DNA of 64,000 nt, taken from assembly GCA_944381635.1 (NCBI GenBank), contig CALWLY010000012.1, forward strand, positions 27,121-91,120, written 5' to 3'. The notes below the pieces were generated by a model, which worked only from the letters and a program-made list of their open reading frames with translations, did not search any database and was not told where the DNA came from. The position numbers and the translations under genes were made by a program. Of the stretch, positions 35,828-42,398 are shown piece after piece (positions within the stretch are counted from its first letter, which is position 1; each line of letters starts with the position of its first letter). The stretch comes from an uncultured Lachnospiraceae bacterium (GTDB taxonomy: Bacteria; Bacillota; Clostridia; Lachnospirales; Lachnospiraceae).

Positions 35828-35859
35828 ATGCTTAGATTGGCAGCGAGCTAGATGATAAG

Positions 35860-35893
35860 AATGGGCTATGAGGTTGTACACTGATAGCCCATT
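35860..35893. repeat. Perfect 10-bp inverted repeat
   Basis: AATGGGCTAT (35860-35869) and ATAGCCCATT (35884-35893) flank a 14-bp loop. No T-run follows. It lies upstream of the toxin promoter. Confidence 0.45.
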
Positions 35894-35962
35894 AACATCC
35901 AGAAGCATCTGTAAATTACAAAAAGATTTTTTGGAAATTTCGTTAAGAAAAAGAAAAGTTGA

Positions 35963-35991
35963 TTGTTCTGTTGTCTGCAATGTGTTATATT
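35963..35991 (+). promoter_or_regulatory. Toxin mRNA promoter
   Basis: TTGTTC (35963-35968), 17-bp spacer and TATATT (35986-35991). It would give a leader of about 60 nt before the toxin start at 36060, as is common in type I toxins. Confidence 0.5.
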
Positions 35992-36059
35992 CTGTTTACG
36001 GAGTAATCGTGTTACAGGGTGGCTGGCCTCTATTCTTACATAGAATGGGGGTGGTGCGG

Positions 36060-36152
36060 ATGGACAAAAAACCGTTTGATTTTAAAGATCTTATGGCTTT
36101 TGGTATGTTTGTTCTTGCATTGCTGACATTCGTTTTTACGTTTTTAAAGTAG
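36060..36152 (+). CDS. Type I toxin, holin-like hydrophobic peptide
   Basis: A 30-residue peptide with a short charged N-terminus (MDKKPFDFKD) and one hydrophobic helix (LMAFGMFVLALLTFVFTFL). This is the architecture of the 'putative holin-like toxin' (TxpA/Fst-related) group, whose members damage the cell membrane when unchecked. A GGGGGTGGT sequence lies 3-4 nt upstream of ATG 36060; an in-frame ATG at 36045 is possible. A convergent antisense RNA gene with its own promoter and terminator overlaps the 3' untranslated region of the toxin mRNA, as expected for a type I toxin-antitoxin pair. The assignment rests on pattern and layout. Confidence 0.75.
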   Translation: MDKKPFDFKDLMAFGMFVLALLTFVFTFLK

Positions 36153-36165
36153 TGCTATTTGCATA

Positions 36166-36257
36166 GAAAAACCACCCTCATAACTTTGACCAGTTAGGGT
36201 GGCATTTTCTATGTTCTCTCTAAGGTCAACCACTTGTGGGCGGTTGCTCCTTTTTCT
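36166..36257 (-). ncRNA. Antisense RNA antitoxin of the type I pair
   Basis: A predicted RNA of about 90 nt starts near 36257 from a good reverse-strand promoter (TTGAAT-17-TATATT). It ends at a hairpin CCACCCT...AGGGTGG (36172-36202) followed on that strand by TTTTTC. It is complementary to the 3' part of the toxin mRNA, which reads through to the terminator at 36227-36256. It would base-pair with the toxin mRNA and block it or direct its decay. Confidence 0.7.
36227..36256 (+). terminator. Terminator of the toxin mRNA
   Basis: CAACC (36227-36231) pairs with GGTTG (36242-36246) through an imperfect stem, followed by CTCCTTTTTCT. It lies at the 5' end of the antisense RNA gene, so the two transcripts overlap over about 90 nt. 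Confidence 0.55.
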
Positions 36258-36263
36258 ATCTAT

Positions 36264-36292
36264 AATATATCATATTCAGAAACAGGATTCAA
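36264..36292 (-). promoter_or_regulatory. Antisense RNA promoter
   Basis: Reverse-strand TTGAAT (36287-36292) and TATATT (36264-36269) with a 17-bp spacer. It is stronger by consensus than the toxin promoter, as expected for an antitoxin RNA. Confidence 0.65.
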
Positions 36293-36546
36293 GAGTCGTT
36301 ACAATACCAAATCTGCTCGATGATTATTCTGAATCGGTTATTCTTCTTCAGAATTAAAGAAATATTCCTTAAACGCCTGTTTTCAATTTCAGTTTTTTCT
36401 TCTGCCAAGTTATGTTCTAAAGAGTCATTAACAAATCTCGGATGTTCGTAAATTGTCCCAACCAACGAATAATGTGCTTGCAATTTTTGTGAGAGACTGC
36501 AAATAGCATAGTTATACAGAATGAAAGCAACAGAAAAGGTTGCATA

Positions 36547-36575
36547 TTGACAATAGTTGTCAACCTGTTTTAGTT
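36547..36575 (+). promoter_or_regulatory. XRE gene promoter with palindromic operator
   Basis: The perfect palindrome TTGACAA-TAG-TTGTCAA (36547-36563) contains the -35 TTGACA. A weak -10 (TTTAGT/TAGTTT) follows at 17-18 bp. An XRE protein binding here would repress its own gene. Confidence 0.55.
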
Positions 36576-36600
36576 TAGAGAAAAAGAAAGGGCAAAGCAG

Positions 36601-37491
36601 ATGAATGGATTAAATTATATCAGGCGTAGATGTAATATTACAATACAAGAATTAGCTGATATATTAGGGGTTACAAGACAGATGGTCAGCGTATGGGAAC
36701 ATGGGCAAAAGGAGATTCCGGCAAAAAGAAAAGAAAATCTTGCAGAGTTTTTCGGAATACCAGAGAATTATTTTGAAGAAATCAGTGAAGAAGAAAAACA
36801 ATTTCTTGTTTCCAAAGCTATGTTTCAACATGAGTGGAAAGGGAAAATAATATACTTATATCGCAAACCAAAAGTAAATGAGGAGAAACAGCGTCTGGAC
36901 TTATGCTTTAGAAAAGATAATGATTTGATGATAAATGAAGAGTATAAGCAAGCATTAAAACTGAAAAAGGAAACTATCGAGAAAATTGAGGAAATGATGC
37001 AGATTGATGACTGTGATCAGGAAGCTGCTATTTCTGTCATTCATAGAGAATGTTGGTTTTATGAGACGATGACAAGATTGTTGCAAAAGGCAAGAGAACA
37101 AAAAAATACGAGAAAAGTTCCTTTTAGATATGAGATAAAAAACATTATGTTAGCTATGCTCATAGGCTTTGAATTGGAATCAGAGGAAATTTTTTCAGAA
37201 ATGAAATGTTGGGATGATACAAACCCTGTTCCTGCTCCGGATAGAGAGTTTATTGAAAAACTTTCTGCATTAATTCATCAACATTGGAAAGAAAAATTTG
37301 ATTTTTATGATAATTATGAGAAGAATATGAGAGAGAAAAAAGAGACAAAAGAAAGAAATATCTCTCAGGAGAAAAAACAGAAAGAAAATCTCGAAAAGAA
37401 AATTTCACAGATAGAAAAGGAAACGGGAAAGAAAATTTTGGAAGGAAACTACGAGGCAATCATTGTTTCGGGTTGTGATACAAGATGGTAG
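36601..37491 (+). CDS. XRE family transcriptional regulator
   Basis: A 296-residue DNA-binding protein with an N-terminal Cro/C1-type helix-turn-helix (ITIQELADILGVTRQMVSVW, residues 14-33). A long, charged, helical region without a recognised domain follows, and the last ~60 residues are Lys/Glu-rich and probably coiled coil. The gene is clearly more AT-rich than the flanking genes, a sign of acquisition. Its promoter contains a perfect palindrome, so it is probably autoregulated. It may control the neighbouring flavodoxin gene or be the remnant of a mobile element; no other mobile genes are seen. Confidence 0.8.
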   Translation: MNGLNYIRRRCNITIQELADILGVTRQMVSVWEHGQKEIPAKRKENLAEFFGIPENYFEEISEEEKQFLVSKAMFQHEWKGKIIYLYRKPKVNEEKQRLDLCFRKDNDLMINEEYKQALKLKKETIEKIEEMMQIDDCDQEAAISVIHRECWFYETMTRLLQKAREQKNTRKVPFRYEIKNIMLAMLIGFELESEEIFSEMKCWDDTNPVPAPDREFIEKLSALIHQHWKEKFDFYDNYEKNMREKKETKERNISQEKKQKENLEKKISQIEKETGKKILEGNYEAIIVSGCDTRW

Positions 37492-37517
37492 AGAACGACT
37501 GTTTATGCTTTATTTAA

Positions 37518-37546
37518 GGGGTATACGTAATGTGTACCTCTTTTTT
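37518..37546 (+). terminator. Terminator of the XRE gene
   Basis: GGGGTATA (37518-37525) pairs with TGTACCTC (37533-37540), with wobble pairs, and is followed by TTTTTT. Confidence 0.7.
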
Positions 37547-37618
37547 AGTATCGTATCATAAAATACCGTCGTGCACAGTTTTGCGATATGTTAAGAATAA
37601 AATTTCATCTATTATTTA

Positions 37619-37707
37619 CCTGATTTCATAAATGCCTAAAACGTATTTTTAAATATTTGAGATAGGTATTAGATATTATGGTTTTTTGCATTTATAATGA
37701 AATCAGG
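37619..37707. repeat. Inverted repeat upstream of the flavodoxin gene
   Basis: CCTGATTTCAT (37619-37629) plus AAATGC pairs with GCATTT plus ATGAAATCAGG (37697-37707), about 60 bp apart. The right arm overlaps a TATAAT (37693-37698). The 376 bp between the XRE terminator and the flavodoxin start hold no supported gene. This repeat and the -10-like box are the only structure seen. Confidence 0.5.
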
Positions 37708-37921
37708 AAACAAAAAACAATATTTCAGAGAGAAGGGTGAACAGAGCAGCGATATCAGGAATAAGCTTGGTCTTTCCGTTAAATGGAAAGATTTGATAGC
37801 ATTCTGCGAATGTCTGAATTCTTGTCAGATGGAAATTACGGCGATAACTCCGGGATAGTATTTAATCGTGTAAAAACCGATAGGTAATCCTGAAATAATT
37901 TTAAAGAAAGAAGGAATTAGT

Positions 37922-38740
37922 ATGAAAAAACTCACTGCGTTACTCCTTGTATTTACGCTTACGTTTTCCCTTGCAGCCTGTGGAAGCTCTAGGCAGAATG
38001 ATGAAAACAGCTCTTCTGTGAATTCTTCTGAGGCTTCTATAGCAGAAGAGACATCCAATGCTTCTCAGGAATCAGGTGAGCATGCGGAAACATCCGATGC
38101 GGATGAAACTGTAGGAATATCCGAAGCAGCAGATGGAATGGAAGAAAATACGGGAGCATCCGAAGCAACAGAGGAGGAGACGGATACAAGTTCGACAGAA
38201 CAGAGCAATATTCTTGTGGCTTATTTTTCATGGGCGGATAACGCCATCCTGGCGGAAGATGTGGATGCCGTGGCATCTCCCAGTGTTATAGCTCCGGGGA
38301 ATGTGCAACAGCTGGCGGGATGGGTGCAGGAGGAAACAGGAGCAGACTTGTTTTCCATCCGTGTGACGGAGCCGTATCCCAGTGATTGGGATGCTTGCCT
38401 TGATCGGGCCAACCAGGAGCGCGGCGATAATGTCCGTCCGGAGCTTGTGGAAAATGTAGAAGACCTTTCACAATATGACACAATTTTTATAGGATATCCA
38501 AATTGGTGGTACGGTGTGCCAATGGCACTCCTGCCTTTTTTGGAAAGCAATGACTTTTCCGGTAAGCAGGTTTATCTTTTCTGTTCCCATGGAACTGGCG
38601 GGCTTGCCAACAGTGTGGCAATTATCACAGAAGCTATCCCGGAGGCAGAAATTTCAGATAATATTTTTGATTGTTATGAGGAAGAGGCTCCTTCCTCACA
38701 GGAGGATATCCAAAGTTGGGTTGCAGAGCTTGGATATTAA
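37922..38740 (+). CDS. Flavodoxin-domain lipoprotein
   Basis: A 272-residue membrane-anchored protein. The signal peptide ends SLAACGSS, with lipidated Cys20. A Ser/Glu/Thr-rich linker (about 21-92) tethers a C-terminal flavodoxin-like FMN domain (ILVAYFSWADNA at about 96-107, then GYPNWWYGVPMALLPFLE and VYLFCSHGTGGLANS). It would carry out one- or two-electron transfer on the outer face of the membrane; partners are unknown. AAGAAGGAATT lies upstream of ATG 37922. A strong terminator follows the gene, so it is monocistronic. Confidence 0.87.
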   Translation: MKKLTALLLVFTLTFSLAACGSSRQNDENSSSVNSSEASIAEETSNASQESGEHAETSDADETVGISEAADGMEENTGASEATEEETDTSSTEQSNILVAYFSWADNAILAEDVDAVASPSVIAPGNVQQLAGWVQEETGADLFSIRVTEPYPSDWDACLDRANQERGDNVRPELVENVEDLSQYDTIFIGYPNWWYGVPMALLPFLESNDFSGKQVYLFCSHGTGGLANSVAIITEAIPEAEISDNIFDCYEEEAPSSQEDIQSWVAELGY

Positions 38741-38822
38741 GCGATATTTTTTAAACTATCACATTAAACAATGTGGATATGCCCCTTCTAAGTTAATGTT
38801 ATGGAATTAGATTTATTAAAAG

Positions 38823-38861
38823 AAAGAGAACTTCGTATATCCAAGAAGTTTCTCTTTTTTT
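38823..38861 (+). terminator. Terminator of the flavodoxin gene
   Basis: AAAGAGAACTTC pairs with GAAGTTTCTCTTT around a short loop and runs into TTTTTT. It lies about 80 bp after the stop codon. Confidence 0.75.
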
Positions 38862-39042
38862 GTATAGACACATAAATACATCAAAAAAAGGGTTGAAAAA
38901 TGACTTCAAATTTGCGGCGAATTCCCTCCAAATTATTATGAAATAAAGGAAAGTATATTTATATTTTTACCTCAGCATAGTATAATATTAAAAATAGGCA
39001 ACAATGTTGTTCAATGGTTCATTATTATGGAGGCGGGGATAT

Positions 39043-39169
39043 ATGTTGATGAAAAAAAGAATTTGTTCTTGTCTTGATAATATATATTTTTATAGTATAT
39101 CTGACTTTGCAAGTTGAAAACAATGAGAAAACCAAATTAGGATATTCCGAGTTTGGGTGTAGTTTTTGA
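39043..39169 (+). pseudogene. Frameshifted membrane microprotein
   Basis: ATG 39043 has an unusually strong ribosome binding site (GGAGGCGGGG) and a TATAAT at 38981-38986 upstream. The frame as written stops after 24 residues. If the run of seven A (39052-39058) had six, the frame would give about 41 residues with one hydrophobic helix (EFVLVLIIYIFIVYLTLQV) and a polar tail ending GYSEFGCSF. It may be a decayed gene, a slippage-controlled gene or a sequencing error. The remaining 585-bp gap (38741-39324) holds only two terminators. Confidence 0.45.
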
Positions 39170-39215
39170 GATTTTTGGATTTTTGTTAGAGAAATGTAAA
39201 AAACTCATCTAGAAG

Positions 39216-39251
39216 AAAAATCGCTCAGACCTCACAGTCTGGGCGATTTTT
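39216..39251. terminator. Strong bidirectional terminator
   Basis: AAAAATCGCTCAGAC (39216-39230) pairs with GTCTGGGCGATTTTT (39237-39251), with a 6-nt loop and A- and T-tracts at the two ends. Confidence 0.8.
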
Positions 39252-39324
39252 GGGTAAGAGGCTGTAAAGGATTGAGCGACGTCACTTAGAGTGAACAGGA
39301 GAAAATATAGGAAAAGGAGATCAT

Positions 39325-41403
39325 ATGAGACAGGACAACATAGATACATTACAAGAGACCCTGAAGATTTTCAATCAGGGATATTACATGGTAAACGGAA
39401 AAAGAGTGAAACTGAAACTTTCCAAAAGTCAGATGAAAGCAGCCTTTGTTTATCTTCCGGCTGAGGTGGAAGAGGTTTGCAGGAGCAAGGACTTTCCTCA
39501 TATTCACAGGATGGGGCGGATTGGAGTAGGCTGTGAGAATATGGATTCTTTTGCGTTGGCAAGAAAGCGTTATTTGGACTGTGCTTATATGTTATCCGGC
39601 CAGGGTGAAAATAGAATTCTTGTGGTGAATCTGGCTAATCCGGTGAACCCGGGCGGCGGTGTGCGCAAAGGGGCAAAGGCGCAGGAGGAAGACCTGTGCA
39701 GAAAAAGCTCGCTGCTTGTTTCACTGGAGAGTAAAGAGGCATATCCTTACTATGAGTATAATCGGGGACTGCGGACATATATGGGATCGGACGCCGTTAT
39801 CATCTCTCCGGATGTGGAGATTATTCGGGATGAAAAAGGAAATCTGCTGGAAGATTCCGTGATTGTATCCGTTATGACCTGTGCTGCTCCGATGGTGACA
39901 ATGGGGAAGGAAGACATGTCGGAGTCAGAATATCAGGCGATGGTTTACAGGCGTATTACAGGCATGCTGAAAGTGGCAGCTTACCGGGGATATAAAGTAC
40001 TTGTGCTGGGGGCATTCGGATGCGGCGCGTTTGAAAATGACGCTCATATTGTTTCGGACCTTTTTTATCGGGCGCTGAAAGAATTTGAATATGACGGTAT
40101 GGCGGCAAAAGACTTTTTTTACAGGATTGATTTCGCGGTAATGGATCGTTCTGCCCATCAGTATAATTACAGGGAATTTTCAAGAAATTTCAGCCATTTC
40201 TATCGAGAGGAAGACGAGGCGGAAAAAAGAAAAGTGCTGCAGGCGATAAAAGGGACAGAAAAGTATCTTGATTCGGTCCGCGGATGTCTGATTGGCGGCG
40301 CGGCTGGAGATGCGTTGGGGTATGAGGTTGAATTTTGGCCGGAGAGTCGGATTTTTTCTTATTTTGGAAAAGGTGGAATCAGGTCTTACATGCTTGATTC
40401 TCAAACAGGGAAAGCTCTGATTTCCGACGACACACAGATGACGTTATTTACGGCAAATGGAATCCTTGTAGGGGAAACGCGGGGATTTCTGCGAGGCATT
40501 GCAGGAAGACCGGCATTCTATGTGGCCAAGGCGTACCGTGACTGGCTGAAAACCCAGAAATTTTCGGGGCGTAAAGAAGATGGGCCGGACAGCACGGTGA
40601 AGGGAAGAAGATTTTCCTGGCTTTTGGATGTGCCGGAACTTTACTGCCGCCGGGCACCGGGAAATACCTGCTTGTCAGCACTATCTGCAACCGACAGGCA
40701 GCAGGAGGACTATATTAGGAATCCGGTAAATGACAGTAAAGGCTGTGGCGGTATCATGCGTATTGCGCCCTTGGCTTTGAGATATCGTCCGGGGGAGAGC
40801 TATCGTGGAGATCTCAGAGAACTGGATATGGAAGGTGCACAGCTTGCTGCAATTACCCCCGGTCATTCTCTGGGCTATATGCCTGCAGCTGTGTTGACAC
40901 ATATCATCAGCAGAATTCTGACTTCAGAGAAAAAGGGGGATTTGAAAGAAATCGTTTTGGACGCCCGGGATACGGCGAAAGAGATTTTTGCGGGAGACAG
41001 GCATTTGGGAGAGCTGGTGCGTATCATTGATCTGGCAATTAAACTCTCTGAAAACGAGGAAGAGGATCTGGATAATATTCATCGGATCGGCGAGGGTTGG
41101 GTCGCGGAGGAGACGCTTGGTATCGCATTGTATTACGCATTAAGGTATCGCAATGATTTTTCAGCAGGCATTATTGCCGCAGTCAATCACAACGGAGACA
41201 GCGATTCCACCGGGGCTGTTACCGGGAATATTTTGGGAGCATTGTTAGGAAACGAGGCAATTGAGAAGAAATGGAAAGAAAATCTGGAATTATACAATGT
41301 GATTCAGGAGATGGCGGATGACCTTTGCCATGGCTGCCAGATGCGTGAATATGGCTACTATGAAGATTCGGTCTGGACTAGGAAGTATGTGGAAATGAAA
41401 TAA
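39325..41403 (+). CDS. PARG-type macrodomain fused to ADP-ribosylglycohydrolase
   Basis: A 692-residue two-domain enzyme. Residues ~1-290 match the bacterial poly(ADP-ribose) glycohydrolase group (TIGR02452-like macrodomain), with the catalytic signature GGGVRKGAKAQEE at 110-122. Residues ~320-690 match the ADP-ribosylglycohydrolase (ARH/DraG) family. These hold GGAAGDALGYEVEF, the metal-binding SDDTQMTLFTA (Asp368/Asp369), KGCGGIMRIAPLAL and HNGDSDSTGAVTGN (Asp625, Asp627). Both halves appear catalytically intact, and they use unrelated folds to remove ADP-ribose from proteins or nucleic acid. No signal peptide. No ADP-ribosyltransferase is adjacent. AAAAGGAG precedes ATG 39325. Confidence 0.9.
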   Translation: MRQDNIDTLQETLKIFNQGYYMVNGKRVKLKLSKSQMKAAFVYLPAEVEEVCRSKDFPHIHRMGRIGVGCENMDSFALARKRYLDCAYMLSGQGENRILVVNLANPVNPGGGVRKGAKAQEEDLCRKSSLLVSLESKEAYPYYEYNRGLRTYMGSDAVIISPDVEIIRDEKGNLLEDSVIVSVMTCAAPMVTMGKEDMSESEYQAMVYRRITGMLKVAAYRGYKVLVLGAFGCGAFENDAHIVSDLFYRALKEFEYDGMAAKDFFYRIDFAVMDRSAHQYNYREFSRNFSHFYREEDEAEKRKVLQAIKGTEKYLDSVRGCLIGGAAGDALGYEVEFWPESRIFSYFGKGGIRSYMLDSQTGKALISDDTQMTLFTANGILVGETRGFLRGIAGRPAFYVAKAYRDWLKTQKFSGRKEDGPDSTVKGRRFSWLLDVPELYCRRAPGNTCLSALSATDRQQEDYIRNPVNDSKGCGGIMRIAPLALRYRPGESYRGDLRELDMEGAQLAAITPGHSLGYMPAAVLTHIISRILTSEKKGDLKEIVLDARDTAKEIFAGDRHLGELVRIIDLAIKLSENEEEDLDNIHRIGEGWVAEETLGIALYYALRYRNDFSAGIIAAVNHNGDSDSTGAVTGNILGALLGNEAIEKKWKENLELYNVIQEMADDLCHGCQMREYGYYEDSVWTRKYVEMK

Positions 41404-41424
41404 GAGCCACCCCTCATTTTTCTC

Positions 41425-41452
41425 ACCTTTTCCCCATATTTCGCATATACTA
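41425..41452 (+). promoter_or_regulatory. Sigma-K-like (late mother-cell) promoter
   Basis: CATATACTA (41444-41452) matches the sigma-E/sigma-K -10 consensus CATAnnnTA exactly. An AC (41425-41426) lies 17 bp upstream, as in the sigma-K -35. It is 32 bp before the DUF2935 gene. Inference: the two-gene unit is expressed late in sporulation. Confidence 0.5.
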
Positions 41453-41484
41453 TAGCAAAATCCAAACGAGAAAGTGGGAATTTT

Positions 41485-42387
41485 ATGACGGATTCTATCA
41501 TCCTTTCGATAGAAACTCATTTGTTTTTCGCTAGAATCATGAAGGAACACGCTCTGTTTCTGGAAGCGGGATTTCCCTGCTGTGAGAAAGACTTTATAGA
41601 AGAAGCGGAGCGTTTTCGTCAGCAATTTGAGCGGCTTTTGCAGGATACTCTGGAGATTGCCGGCGGCTGTGTTCGGGAGCCGGTTTTAAAATCCGGGGAG
41701 CTGGTTACGGAGTTTACTGTTTTTGCCGAAAAAAGAACCATGGCTTTAAGCGGTGTTCCCATTGATGTGAAAACATCAGAAATGGAAGAACAGTTGAGAT
41801 GCAATCAGGAGCGCTGTGAAAAAAGCCCAATGTATCGGGACATTATGCAGCTGAACCGGAGAGCGTTGGGGCTTCTGCATGAATTGATTCGGTTCAAAGA
41901 GCGCATTTTGTGTAAAGTAAGGGAGGCGCAGCTTTTTACGGTCAATTATCCCCTTCTGATCGAGCATATTATCAGAGAAGCCAAAATGTATCGTGATATT
42001 GTGGAACAGCTTCTGTCAAAACGGACGATTTCCTGCAGGAAATTTTATGAAACAGAGGAATTCTGGAATCGTATCATGATGGAGCATGCATGGTTTATAC
42101 GCGGCCTTTTGGATCCCTCTCAGGCAGCGTTGATTGAAACAGCCGATCAATTTTCCAAAGATTATAAACGGCTCCTTGATGAGGCTTACAGCCAGGAATG
42201 CAGGGCCAATGCCATGACGGAGGCATCCTTGACAGAAACGCTTAAATATCGGGAATTTAAGACGGCGGCCGTCAGCGGAATATTAGACTGTCAGATTTCT
42301 TCCATTATTCTTCCGCTTCTTGCAGATCATGTATTGCGGGAAGCAAATCACTATATACGCCTGTTGGAAACCGGCCAGACGCGGTAG
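41485..42387 (+). CDS. DUF2935 helical-bundle protein
   Basis: A 300-residue protein made of two similar helical repeats (about residues 1-145 and 155-300). Each begins with an acidic/His pattern: ETHLFFARIMKEHALFLEAG and EEFWNRIMMEHAWFIRGL. Each also has a later E..H..F or H..RE pair (IEHIIREAKMYRDI and ADHVLREANHYIRL). The Glu/His spacing suggests a ferritin- or hemerythrin-like metal site, as proposed for this uncharacterised family. It is 11 bp upstream of a giant multicopper oxidase and shares a sigma-K-like promoter. A role in metal handling on the spore surface is an inference from this context. Confidence 0.85.
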   Translation: MTDSIILSIETHLFFARIMKEHALFLEAGFPCCEKDFIEEAERFRQQFERLLQDTLEIAGGCVREPVLKSGELVTEFTVFAEKRTMALSGVPIDVKTSEMEEQLRCNQERCEKSPMYRDIMQLNRRALGLLHELIRFKERILCKVREAQLFTVNYPLLIEHIIREAKMYRDIVEQLLSKRTISCRKFYETEEFWNRIMMEHAWFIRGLLDPSQAALIETADQFSKDYKRLLDEAYSQECRANAMTEASLTETLKYREFKTAAVSGILDCQISSIILPLLADHVLREANHYIRLLETGQTR

Positions 42388-42398
42388 GAGGGAAATAA

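Noticed and set aside
36289..36612. Reverse-strand frame open for over 100 codons opposite the toxin/XRE intergenic region (includes a 64-codon part starting at TTG 36481).
   Set aside because: No ribosome binding site, only a TTG start, AT-rich sequence, and it covers both the antisense RNA promoter and the XRE operator. No family recognised. A decayed gene cannot be excluded.
37697..37858. 53-codon frame starting ATG 37697 upstream of the flavodoxin lipoprotein.
   Set aside because: The start overlaps a TATAAT and has no ribosome binding site; no recognised similarity.
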